DNA from: Parabacteroides acidifaciens
GTDB lineage: Bacteria; Bacteroidota; Bacteroidia; Bacteroidales; Tannerellaceae
NCBI RefSeq assembly: GCF_003363715.1
Contig: NZ_QREV01000007.1
Span: forward strand, 1 to 61,413
Reading direction: 5' to 3'
DNA length: 61,413 nucleotides
Part shown: positions 41,195 to 50,528 of the stretch, one piece after another
Position numbering within the stretch: the first letter of the stretch is position 1
Layout of the letters: each line of letters begins with the position of its first letter
Notes under the pieces: generated by a model
The model's input: only the letters and a program-made list of their open reading frames with translations
Told to the model about the DNA's origin: nothing
Database searches by the model: none
Made by a program: the position numbers and the translations under genes

Positions 41195-43519
41195 TTATTT
41201 GGATGTATTCATCACACCCGAATCGGTATCCTGATTCCATATCTTCTTTCCTTCACTCTGGTACTTTCGTCCGAACTGGAAATTCCAGGCAAAGGTAAGA
41301 AAGAAGGCGCGTGAGCTTTCGTTGACATACGTCTCTTTAATAGACGACACATATTTGTTCCAGTTCTCATTGATCCTTTTATAATTATCCGCAAACGGAT
41401 TGACCATTCCCACACCGACAGCAATTTGCTTATATTTGTACATAGCAGAGAGCATATGCAGGTTCTCCCCGCTCGACATTGTTTCACCCCAAAAACCATT
41501 ACGGCGGTTATAGATAGTAAAGGAAGCCATCAAGTGTTTGTATTGCGCCATCATTTCCGCCCGGTAATACCAGTTTGTATAGGTATGCCTGTAGTCCTTT
41601 CCGTCGCTCCAGAAACGGTTTACACCACCGCTTAACGAGAATTGCAGGATATTCCACAACATCCCGGCCCGCAAGTTCAGTTCGCTGTTGAAATATTGGA
41701 ATCCGTCTTGATTCCGGTACGTATGGACAAACATCCCATTCTCGATAAATGTAGATTCCATTATGGCTTTGGGATTCGTCTGATAGAGAGAAGAAAGCCC
41801 GACGGATACTTTCCCTTTCCGGTATTCCATATACAAGTTTGTCTGGAAACGGTTATAAGGGTTCAAAGCCGGATTTCCCCGCCGTATCTGCATGGAATCG
41901 ATCATCTGCTCCACTGCGCTCAGTTCGGACAAGGCCGGAGGATTATTCACCAGACTACCGTTCAGCCGGGCATAGAAATGATCCGTAAAGGCATACTGCA
42001 GGGAAAAACGGGGGCGGAACGTATAGGTCTGATAGCCTTCTTCTCCCTCCTGTTTTAACCAGGAACGGGTAACGCCGATACCCAACGTATAGTTCAACTT
42101 CTCCCATTTACCTTGAAATTCGGTATATAAATAGGTATCCGCCTGCTTCATATTCGTCTTGTATTCCAGATTACCTGCATACGTGTTATCCGAAAAAGCC
42201 TGCGTATGCTTTAGCCCGGCACTTAACCGGCCTTTCTCAAAACCCTTTTCATAAATGCCTTCCCCGATCACGGAATACTTATTACCGGTAACACCGGAAA
42301 ATATATCTGTCAACAAATTTCCATCCTGTCTTTCCTGATACGAACGTTTGGAATCCGTATAAATATAAGTGCCTACCAGGTTCAACGCCAGAAATTGTTT
42401 ATTCTTCAGTTCTTGCTGATAATACAAGTCTATAAACGGACGATGCGTAGCCTGGTCCGTATAGTCCTGCATATCCGTTATGTGATCCGGATACTCCACA
42501 TTGTAAAGATCACTCCTGTAATCCGTATGCGGTTGCGAATAACCCCAATAGCCCAGTTGGGCATTCAACTGATATTTATCCGGTTCCTGATAGTTGTAAG
42601 TGAAAGAACCACCATGATTCAACTCGGACAAATGCCCCGGTTTCCCTTTCTCATACCGGTTCAGGGAAGTGCCGTCCTCAAAATGAAAGACCTCTTCATT
42701 CGAACGCCAGCAATCGTAAAAGTCACGCGGACTGGTCCTGTAGTTAATGCTGAATTCCGACTTCTTATGGTTCAAGCGGGCGGAAACTGCGTCGTTATGA
42801 AAGACGATATGCGGAGAGTTCATCAAATCCAGACTGACGGAACCACCGGTTTCGTGCCGGCGGGTTATATAGTTCAATACGGCTTCGGCACTCCCATACC
42901 GTAATCCCGGATCTTCCAGGTACTCGATACGGAGGATATCCTCCGGCTGCAAAGCATTAATATCTTCTGTCGAAACTTTTACTCCGTTCATACAAAGTTG
43001 TACGGTCCCGCCTCCTGCCAAACCGACCGACTTCGTTAATGGATTCACCTGTATGCGAGGTAACATCAAGGCTTGTAACAGATTTATCCCATTAGTGGAA
43101 GCCTCCAATTGCTTTTGGCTGGGGAATACGATTTTACGATCTGCCTGGTTAATGATATTGGCAGCGGTTACGGTCACTTCGGCCAACTGTTCTGCCGCTT
43201 CACTTAAAACCAACTCTCCCAGATCGATCGATCCGGTTAAACCGGCCAAATCAGCAATCAAATCGGTATATCCGATCGCAGAAATAACCAGCCGATAATT
43301 TCCTGCCTGTACCTTCTCCAACTGAAAGTTTCCTTTTACATCAGTAGACACGCCGGCTACAAATACTGAATCCGATGTCTGCAGTACAATATTCGCATAC
43401 TCAAACGGAGCCTTATCCATGCTCCCATCCACCACTTTTCCCGTTATTTTTATCTTTTGAGCAAACACAGTTCCAAAAGATAAAATAAGGCAAATTATAA
43501 CTATACCGACTCTTTTCAT
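41195..43519 (-). CDS. Outer-membrane beta-barrel protein with carboxypeptidase-like N-terminal domain
   Basis: The 774-residue protein has a signal peptide, an N-terminal CarboxypepD_reg-like domain (ITGKVVDGS...FEYANIVLQTSD), a plug-like region (LPRIQVNPL, MNGVKVSTEDINALQPEDILRIEYLEDPG) and a long barrel of the OMP_b-brl_3 type. It resembles TonB-dependent receptors without a clear TonB box. Its ligand is unknown. It has its own -7 element, TATCTTTG on the minus strand at 43551-43558. Confidence 0.85.
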   Translation of the reverse strand: MKRVGIVIICLILSFGTVFAQKIKITGKVVDGSMDKAPFEYANIVLQTSDSVFVAGVSTDVKGNFQLEKVQAGNYRLVISAIGYTDLIADLAGLTGSIDLGELVLSEAAEQLAEVTVTAANIINQADRKIVFPSQKQLEASTNGINLLQALMLPRIQVNPLTKSVGLAGGGTVQLCMNGVKVSTEDINALQPEDILRIEYLEDPGLRYGSAEAVLNYITRRHETGGSVSLDLMNSPHIVFHNDAVSARLNHKKSEFSINYRTSPRDFYDCWRSNEEVFHFEDGTSLNRYEKGKPGHLSELNHGGSFTYNYQEPDKYQLNAQLGYWGYSQPHTDYRSDLYNVEYPDHITDMQDYTDQATHRPFIDLYYQQELKNKQFLALNLVGTYIYTDSKRSYQERQDGNLLTDIFSGVTGNKYSVIGEGIYEKGFEKGRLSAGLKHTQAFSDNTYAGNLEYKTNMKQADTYLYTEFQGKWEKLNYTLGIGVTRSWLKQEGEEGYQTYTFRPRFSLQYAFTDHFYARLNGSLVNNPPALSELSAVEQMIDSMQIRRGNPALNPYNRFQTNLYMEYRKGKVSVGLSSLYQTNPKAIMESTFIENGMFVHTYRNQDGFQYFNSELNLRAGMLWNILQFSLSGGVNRFWSDGKDYRHTYTNWYYRAEMMAQYKHLMASFTIYNRRNGFWGETMSSGENLHMLSAMYKYKQIAVGVGMVNPFADNYKRINENWNKYVSSIKETYVNESSRAFFLTFAWNFQFGRKYQSEGKKIWNQDTDSGVMNTSK

Positions 43520-43693
43520 ACAACATAGAATTTAAGTAATTATCCAAGAGCAAAGATAGAGAGCTAACATGCTCCGGCCTTAAATTCCATATGGACAATA
43601 AAAAGCGGTTACCTGTACAATCAAGAACAGATAACAAACTGATATAAAAAGGAATAAAAAATTAAGATTTTCTGATGTGGACAAACCGGTAGC

Positions 43694-45571
43694 CTAATAT
43701 CCCCAGAGGTAGACATCGACCGGTTGCTCCTTGCCGATCAGCCCTGTCCTTGTCTGGTTAATCCGCTCCTTTATCCGTTGCTTGCGCTTCGTCACCGAAG
43801 AGGGTGCAATACCATACAGACGCGCAATAGCTGAGGTGGAAAGTTGCAATTTGATCAGGCAGCAACATTGAATATCCTCTTCCGTTAGCGACGGATAGTT
43901 TTGCCGAAGACGCTTCGTATAATTATTAAAAAGTTGATCCAAAGTTTTATATACGGATGGCCAGTCGATATCGGACAGATGCTTAAACTCCCCCTTTTGC
44001 AAACGTTTCAGGAATTCGTTCCGGTCGATCAAGATCGCCGACAGTTGTTTTGCACAGGTAACGAAAGTCATGTTCTGCTCAGTCATCCGTTCATAAGCTT
44101 CCATTTCAATACTCTTCCCTGGAACAGCCTGCATGAAACGACTCATCTCCTGTTCCAACTTTTGCTTCTCTTTCAACAAGAAGCTATTTTCTTGTCTTAT
44201 CTGCTCAATTTCCATCTGGCGGTCATGCAACTGGTCACTCAATTCTCCCTGTTCATCCAATTGAGCCGATAAAACACGTATGGTTTCTTCATTCTGGCTC
44301 ATCAGCTGTTCATTCTCATTCAAGGCAATCCGGTGAAGCCGTATCTGTTCCTTCACTTGCTGCAAATAGCGCTCTTTCTTCAGCAGTTTCCGTTGATATA
44401 GATAGACTAATACGGCCACGACAAATCCGCCCGCCAATAAAATATACAGAACCAACTGGCGTCCCTGTTCCTCTTTTATCTTCAGCAACAAATTATTGCG
44501 TTCCAACTTATTTTGAGTCCGGACTCGTTCCTGTTCGATGCCCATCCTGTTTGCTTCCCAGTTCGCAACCATTTCACTGGTCATATAAACATCGACCAAA
44601 TTGACCGGACGTCCCATCTTTATATTATAAGCCGTATGTAATAACTTAGTTACATAGATGATAGAGATTTTATATTTGTTTTGATCACTTCCGTTTACAA
44701 TCGTTTTACCATATCGATCCAATCGGTCCAGGCACGCCCGTACAGAATCCATTTTTCCCTGATCCAACCAAAGGCAAGCATATGCAAACTCTTTCGCTGG
44801 ATAATCATTGTCGCTCTTAAATGCAAAACGTTTGTAAAATCCATCTAACAAGGATTGGACTTCCCTGCTTTGGCCTGCCGCATTCAGGCAATCTATATAA
44901 TTCCGGACAATATAAAACTCCATCTCACTATTCAATTTTTGAGAAAGACGAATGGCTTCTTCCATATACAAACGTACCGAATCCGTTTTCCCCAATTGCG
45001 CATAGCTACAGCCCGTCATATATAATCCGGTCATCCTTCTCGCAGAGTCTTTTTCCGTATATTGAAGAACTCTATTTCCTATATCTATGGATTGCCGTTG
45101 TTCATTCAACAGGAAATACACACGCCCCAATTGAGATCCTATATTGATAAATTGCACCGTATCACGCAAGTTTTCAGCGATCTGCAAACCTTCTTTCATA
45201 TATTCAATCTCTTCCTCCGGTTTATCGCCAGCCCAATTCTTTTGCATTCCCGCCAACACATATGCATAGGATAGACGTGGAGAACCTGTTTGATTGAAAT
45301 AATGCAAAGTATGATGGATAACCGAGTCATTCATCAAGCTACGCCTCTGCCGGTTATGCAATCGCGTTATCCACCAGCCATATTCCGCCTTCAAACTATC
45401 CGGCAACAAGGCAGGATCAATCCGGTCTTCCAACAACACCGCCAAACTATCCGGTTTTTCCATCAAAAGAGTCTCGGCAATCTCATAATCCGGAAAAGAG
45501 GCAACCTGTTTTTCACAAGAGACCAGTACCAGAGCAATCGATAACAAGCATCCATAAATAATATCTTTCAT
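43694..45571 (-). CDS. TPR lipoprotein with membrane helix, coiled coil and HTH tail
   Basis: The 625-residue protein has a lipobox LVSCEKQ, TPR repeats (about 30-330), one membrane helix near 375-395, a long coiled coil (about 400-480) and a C-terminal segment. There, LTEEDIQCCCLIKLQLSTSAIARLYGIAPSSVTKRKQRIKERI is a clear helix-turn-helix of LuxR/sigma-like type. It has the same layout as the protein at 11629-12864. It probably senses in the periplasm and may bind DNA from the membrane (inference). Its promoter lies at 45596-45627, separate from the adjacent polysaccharide locus. Confidence 0.8.
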   Translation of the reverse strand: MKDIIYGCLLSIALVLVSCEKQVASFPDYEIAETLLMEKPDSLAVLLEDRIDPALLPDSLKAEYGWWITRLHNRQRRSLMNDSVIHHTLHYFNQTGSPRLSYAYVLAGMQKNWAGDKPEEEIEYMKEGLQIAENLRDTVQFINIGSQLGRVYFLLNEQRQSIDIGNRVLQYTEKDSARRMTGLYMTGCSYAQLGKTDSVRLYMEEAIRLSQKLNSEMEFYIVRNYIDCLNAAGQSREVQSLLDGFYKRFAFKSDNDYPAKEFAYACLWLDQGKMDSVRACLDRLDRYGKTIVNGSDQNKYKISIIYVTKLLHTAYNIKMGRPVNLVDVYMTSEMVANWEANRMGIEQERVRTQNKLERNNLLLKIKEEQGRQLVLYILLAGGFVVAVLVYLYQRKLLKKERYLQQVKEQIRLHRIALNENEQLMSQNEETIRVLSAQLDEQGELSDQLHDRQMEIEQIRQENSFLLKEKQKLEQEMSRFMQAVPGKSIEMEAYERMTEQNMTFVTCAKQLSAILIDRNEFLKRLQKGEFKHLSDIDWPSVYKTLDQLFNNYTKRLRQNYPSLTEEDIQCCCLIKLQLSTSAIARLYGIAPSSVTKRKQRIKERINQTRTGLIGKEQPVDVYLWGY

Positions 45572-45595
45572 GCTACAAACAGAATCAATTCACAG

Positions 45596-45627
45596 CAAAG
45601 GTAAAAGATTCTCTTCAAGTGCACAAC
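45596..45627 (-). promoter_or_regulatory. Promoter of the TPR/HTH gene
   Basis: On the minus strand, GTTG (45624-45627), a 20 bp spacer and TACCTTTG (45596-45603). It makes the gene independent of the GH88 operon that ends just before it. Confidence 0.65.
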
Positions 45628-45683
45628 TTACTACAAGCTAACGCGGACAAAAGGGACGTCCGAATCCATAACCGGCGGATGGC

Positions 45684-46892
45684 TCAGAACGCCTTTTGTT
45701 CGATATCCCGTTTCCGCTTCAAAGCCTCCAGGAAGTAATAGTCGGCATAATTCAATGGAACATCTATTTCTCCATTATGCGGAATACTTCCAACACAATG
45801 CATCAACAGGAAATTCCCGTTCGTACCCAATTTAGCCCGGTAGGCCGGAGAAGCGAGGCTTTTCATAATCCGGTCGGCATACGTCTTATAGGTCTGCGGA
45901 TCGGGCACATCCATTGTACTGATTTCATACAAAGCAGAAGCGATACAAGCGGCAGCCGAAGCATCCCGGTAATCGTCCGGTATATCAGGGGCATCCATAT
46001 CCCAATAGAAGACAAGGTCTTCCGGCGTATTCTTATGATTAAACATGAAGCGGATCGCTTTTAAGGCCAGATCAAGATATTTCCGGTCACCTGTTTCCCG
46101 GTAGCAAAGTGTCAGACCGTAAATTCCCCAAGCCTGTCCACGGCTCCAAGCCGATTCATGCGCATATCCCTGTGCCGTATGGCGGTTGCGCACGGAACCG
46201 TCTTCCATACTGTAATCCACCACATGATAACAACTGCCATCCGGACGATACTGTTCCTTCATCGTCCGGTCGGCATGCGAAACGGCAACTTTATAGAAAG
46301 TCGAGTCGCCGGATAGCCGTGTAGCGGCAAACAACAGTTCCAGATTCATCATGTTATCGATGATCACCGGACATTCCCAACCCCGTTCGGAAATCCATCC
46401 TCTATCCACATTCCACGACTGGATAATCCCTGCTACCGGCCGGAAGCGGGTTGACAAAGAACGGGCCGCCTCAACAATCACCTCTTTGTACTCCGGATCG
46501 CCCGTCAAACGTAAACCGTTCCCAAAACTGCAATAGATCATAAAGCCGACATCATGATTCCATTTGATGTTTTTGGCTTCTTCCACCGCTTTCGTGTACT
46601 TTCGAGCAATCGGCAATAAACTCTTATCTCCTGTCAGTTCATATAAATACCAAACCGAGCCAGGAAAGAAACCGCTACGCCAGTCCGCCAGATTACAATA
46701 ATAAACGGAACTATCAGGGTTTAGCGTAGTCGGATTCATAAACTTACCGCTTGCTTCGATCAGTTCGATTTCTTTTCCTATCTGTTTACGGGCAAATTCG
46801 ACATTCTCATCTACAAATCCACATCCTGTCCCTCCACAGGAAATCAACGTAACACTGAGTGCCATACCCATTAAATACTTTGTTTTCAACAT
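45684..46892 (-). CDS. GH88 unsaturated glucuronyl hydrolase, lipoprotein
   Basis: The 402-residue protein has lipobox LISCGGT and the (alpha/alpha) barrel of GH88. Two Asp in the expected positions are visible: NHDVGFM near 115 and VIIDNMMNLELLF near 179. The segments WSRGQAWGIYGLTLCYRETGD and FYWDMDAPDIP are also typical. It removes the unsaturated uronic acid left at the non-reducing end by a polysaccharide lyase. It is the last gene of the SusC-SusD-lyase operon, 33 bp after the lyase. Confidence 0.93.
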   Translation of the reverse strand: MLKTKYLMGMALSVTLISCGGTGCGFVDENVEFARKQIGKEIELIEASGKFMNPTTLNPDSSVYYCNLADWRSGFFPGSVWYLYELTGDKSLLPIARKYTKAVEEAKNIKWNHDVGFMIYCSFGNGLRLTGDPEYKEVIVEAARSLSTRFRPVAGIIQSWNVDRGWISERGWECPVIIDNMMNLELLFAATRLSGDSTFYKVAVSHADRTMKEQYRPDGSCYHVVDYSMEDGSVRNRHTAQGYAHESAWSRGQAWGIYGLTLCYRETGDRKYLDLALKAIRFMFNHKNTPEDLVFYWDMDAPDIPDDYRDASAAACIASALYEISTMDVPDPQTYKTYADRIMKSLASPAYRAKLGTNGNFLLMHCVGSIPHNGEIDVPLNYADYYFLEALKRKRDIEQKAF

Positions 46893-46925
46893 ATTTATAT
46901 TCTTTATTTTAATGTAATTACACTT

Positions 46926-48752
46926 CTATTCTCCTGACAGAAGAACTTTGATTACCTGTATGGAGCTACCCGATACCGATGCCGACAAAACCGTATATCC
47001 CTCTATCGGTTTCTCTGCTTCCGTATCTCTTTTGGCCCTTTTAGCCATAAAAGAAGCATTGGCAGGAGAAATGATCTTTAAGAAAAAAGATTTACCGTCT
47101 TTCCGGAGAATCGCCATATTTCCCTGACATTCAACATCCGCCGAAGTAATCGCAGACCATTGCACAGATTGCGACGGACGCTCCAGTCCGACACTGTCCG
47201 TAACCAATATGCGAGTATCGTCGAGCATACGGAATGTCCGGTAGACAAAGCGGCTCTGTCCGCCATAAGCAGTGCTCATATCCATTGTGACAAAAGGTTG
47301 GTTTACCTTATCGTCCTGCTCTTTGATTTCGCCGATCCCGGCGGAGTTTTGCAACTTATGGTCGATCGACAACGTATTGTGGCTGAAATTCGAATTTCTG
47401 AAATAGCTCCAACGCTGTCCGTCCGGCTTGTAATCCCAGAATCCGGGTAAACTATAATTATCGGTCCCCAGATCGTCCGTCCACCTGATCCCATTTGTCT
47501 CCACAATAAAAGTTCCGATATCCAATTGCTGGTGAGCCATATCGGGATCTCCGGTCTTGGCGATCAGATACAAGCTGTTAGGCGTATTCCGGTCTCCGTT
47601 GAACACGACAATATCATTAATACCTCTATAAACTTTCAGCTTCGGTAATACATCTGCAGACGAAGAGGCTGTATCATACCAGGGAATGGAAAGGAAATAA
47701 AATCTGAAATAATTTCCTCCTTGTACCGTCTTTGACAAGACATTCCGATAAAAAGCTGCCGCTTCCGGCTGATTAAAAGCCTGACTGAAATAAAAGTAGA
47801 TAGGTTCTGCCGCCGGGGCCGTACTACTGGAATTGGCAAAATTGAATATCTTACCGGAAGGACTCGTACTATGCATATAATACAAGACACTTTTATCCAC
47901 TCCCTCCATTTCCGACAAGCCGAAATCCTCTCCAAAATTATCATTCAAGGCTTTCAGCAAAAGGGACAAATACATGTTCGTATATCCCCAATAGGCAGGC
48001 CCCTCGTAGCAAACACCATCCGGTGCAAAATGCTTCAGGCATTTCGGAACATACTTTACCGCTTCTCCGATGATATGTCTGGCCAGTTCCGGTTCCTGTT
48101 CTTCAATAGCCAAAGCGCCTAATACCATTCCGGTATTGCATACGACATTCCAGTTCGTTTCTCGCTTCGCCCAAGAATCAGCATTCCCGGTTTTATATTC
48201 TTCTACAACAATGTCTAACGCTTTTGTTTTAATCGAATGGACTACTAACTGCCTGGTCGAAGGAGTCAGCACATCATATAGCCAGTCGTAACCGATGGCA
48301 ACTGCCGTTGTCATTTCCGCCACATCCAGATAGTGAACAGGATCCCAGTCCTTATAATTGCAAACATTGATCAACTCTTTCTCTGCTTTTTCAGCAAACC
48401 GTTTGTCACCACTAAGCCTGTAAGCCAAAGACAGGTTAACCATTCGATAGACCTGTTCACGGCTGATAGACAATATGTCTTTCGTATTTTTTATTTTCTC
48501 TCGGGGATCTTCCTGGAGAGGGACTGTCAATAAACGCTCCGCCTCTTTCATCAAACTAACGTATAAGCTGTCTAATAGAGGTTCCATGCCTAACAAATCC
48601 CGGACCTTCTGTTCTTCCTGCTGGCAGAAAAGCAGCCTCGGATGTTGGCGCAACCCCTTTTCAAGTTGCCGGACAGAATGATTCTGCCCCTCCACCGCAG
48701 AAAAGAACAAAAGGGAAAATAAACCCAATAAATTAATCAATCTCATAAACAC
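46926..48752 (-). CDS. Heparinase II/III-family polysaccharide lyase
   Basis: The 608-residue secreted protein has signal peptide FFSAVEGQ, an N-terminal alpha/alpha domain and a C-terminal beta-sandwich of the heparinase II/III type. Motifs are TNWNVVCNTGMVLGAL, APDGVCYEGPAYWGYTNMYL (with the likely catalytic Tyr near 250) and DMAHQQLDIGTFIV (His near 405). Such enzymes cleave uronic-acid polysaccharides by beta-elimination. The fold occurs in several PL families with heparan sulfate, hyaluronan, alginate or gellan as substrates, so the target cannot be fixed here. It works with the GH88 enzyme. Confidence 0.85.
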   Translation of the reverse strand: MFMRLINLLGLFSLLFFSAVEGQNHSVRQLEKGLRQHPRLLFCQQEEQKVRDLLGMEPLLDSLYVSLMKEAERLLTVPLQEDPREKIKNTKDILSISREQVYRMVNLSLAYRLSGDKRFAEKAEKELINVCNYKDWDPVHYLDVAEMTTAVAIGYDWLYDVLTPSTRQLVVHSIKTKALDIVVEEYKTGNADSWAKRETNWNVVCNTGMVLGALAIEEQEPELARHIIGEAVKYVPKCLKHFAPDGVCYEGPAYWGYTNMYLSLLLKALNDNFGEDFGLSEMEGVDKSVLYYMHSTSPSGKIFNFANSSSTAPAAEPIYFYFSQAFNQPEAAAFYRNVLSKTVQGGNYFRFYFLSIPWYDTASSSADVLPKLKVYRGINDIVVFNGDRNTPNSLYLIAKTGDPDMAHQQLDIGTFIVETNGIRWTDDLGTDNYSLPGFWDYKPDGQRWSYFRNSNFSHNTLSIDHKLQNSAGIGEIKEQDDKVNQPFVTMDMSTAYGGQSRFVYRTFRMLDDTRILVTDSVGLERPSQSVQWSAITSADVECQGNMAILRKDGKSFFLKIISPANASFMAKRAKRDTEAEKPIEGYTVLSASVSGSSIQVIKVLLSGE

Positions 48753-48776
48753 ATAAGTTAAAGGGATTCAAGAAAC

Positions 48777-50516
48777 TTACCACCCCGGATTTTGTGTCAA
48801 CGCCTCATTCCGTTCCCGTTCTACACCTGGTATAGGCCAAAGCATATCACGTTCAGTAAATAGATGAGTATAAATCAGTTCACCATAAATATTGACGGCA
48901 TCGACATTATCAAGCGCTTTGCGGGCAACCTCATATCCCCAACGGCGCAAGTCGCTGAAGCGAAGTCCTTCTCCGGCAAACTCTACAGCGCGTTCTTTGC
49001 GGATTCGTTCAGCCATCTGCTCCTTGTTACTGACAGCCATCCACGCGGGACCGGAGTTCAAACCCGGCATATCGACACGGGCACGGACTTTATTGAATTC
49101 GGTCACGGCTTTGTCCAACTGCCCCGCCTCATTATAGGCCTCCGAAAGCATCAAGAGGACATCGGCAAAACGGATCAAGGGGAAAGCGAACGGCGTATGC
49201 AGACGATTACTGATCGCACCGCCCTGGTCTCCTTCAGTCACGAATTTCCGATAGAGATAAGAGACCCAACCTGCATTGTTCTGAAGTGTACCACCATTAG
49301 CATTCCCCGACAGATTGTGATCCAGGGCAAAGATCAGATCGACATTGGTTGTCCGGCCAATGTTCCCCATATAGTGGGAATAAGGGACGATCACGGTAGC
49401 CATCAGACGTGGATCGCGGCAAGTATAAGCGCTCAGTATCTTGGCGGTATCTGCCTCACGAATACCTACGACAGTCCCCGATCCATCCATCTCAACGCTG
49501 AGAAGATCTTTGCGCTCATCGGGTGTCATAGTGTTATAGCCGGGGAAGACCTCGTCCCAATCGAATGGACGGCCATCCTTGAATTCATACATATCCACCA
49601 ATTGCGTAGAAGGAACCGTATTATTCCAACAACTTCCGTAAGCACTACGACAACCCATCAAGGCCTGTATCTGCATACCATACTCCGTACCGACACCACT
49701 CTTGTTCTGGATTGAAAAGACTGTTTCCGAGCTTTTCGCTCCGTTATAAAGTTTGAAGACACGGGCATAATCGTCATCGAGGGCATACCCATAATTATCG
49801 GATTTGTTATAGACGATCTCCTCGAAATCGTTGATAGCTGATTGCCACTCCTTGTCATAAAGATGCACCTTGCCACGCAGGGCGTAGGCAGCACCTTTGG
49901 TAGCACGCCCATATTCGCTGGCAGCATGATTGACGGGAAGATACTTGATCGCCTCATCCAGATCCTCCAGAATATGGGCACGTACCTCTTCAAGACTACT
50001 TCTCGGCCTCTTCAAGTTCATAAACTCTTCATTGACGTTGGTCGACTCGTCATAATAGGGTACACCACCGAAAAGGTCGGTTAAGGTGAAATAGAACACC
50101 GCACGGAGAAACTTGGCTTCCGCCACGTACACATTGATCTGTTCTTCGGAGATAATGCCGTTCATTCCCCTTACCGAACGGATAAAGGTGTTGGCACGAT
50201 GTATGCCGTCATAATAGGTCTGCCAATGAGCCTGAATCGTTCCGTCACGGTCAGTATAGGTCGCCAGATACATCATATAATAGTTATATCCGTAGGCTAT
50301 ATCTCCCAAATGGTCGAAACAGAACTGGTAGCCATATGCCTCGTTCAGGCGCAACATGCCGTAGATACCCATCAACCCCTGGTGGGCATGTTCATCGGTT
50401 TTATAGAATGTCCCTTCGTTAACCTTATCTCCCGGATAGGTCTCCAAATCATAGCAACCGGTGAATGTAATAACGGAGAAAAGTGTTGCAGTCAAATATA
50501 TTATAATCTTTTTCAT
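48777..50516 (-). CDS. SusD/RagB-family nutrient-binding lipoprotein
   Basis: The 579-residue protein has lipobox TFTGCYD and the SusD N-terminal pattern LETYPGDKVNEGTFYKTDEHAHQGLMGIYGM. The C-terminal family ending, FAGEGLRFSDLRRWG, then MLWPIPGVERERNEALTQNPGW, is present. It would lie on the cell surface as a lid over the SusC channel and capture oligosaccharide. It starts 12 bp after the SusC gene. Confidence 0.96.
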   Translation of the reverse strand: MKKIIIYLTATLFSVITFTGCYDLETYPGDKVNEGTFYKTDEHAHQGLMGIYGMLRLNEAYGYQFCFDHLGDIAYGYNYYMMYLATYTDRDGTIQAHWQTYYDGIHRANTFIRSVRGMNGIISEEQINVYVAEAKFLRAVFYFTLTDLFGGVPYYDESTNVNEEFMNLKRPRSSLEEVRAHILEDLDEAIKYLPVNHAASEYGRATKGAAYALRGKVHLYDKEWQSAINDFEEIVYNKSDNYGYALDDDYARVFKLYNGAKSSETVFSIQNKSGVGTEYGMQIQALMGCRSAYGSCWNNTVPSTQLVDMYEFKDGRPFDWDEVFPGYNTMTPDERKDLLSVEMDGSGTVVGIREADTAKILSAYTCRDPRLMATVIVPYSHYMGNIGRTTNVDLIFALDHNLSGNANGGTLQNNAGWVSYLYRKFVTEGDQGGAISNRLHTPFAFPLIRFADVLLMLSEAYNEAGQLDKAVTEFNKVRARVDMPGLNSGPAWMAVSNKEQMAERIRKERAVEFAGEGLRFSDLRRWGYEVARKALDNVDAVNIYGELIYTHLFTERDMLWPIPGVERERNEALTQNPGW

Positions 50517-50528
50517 GTCTTCAACTAA

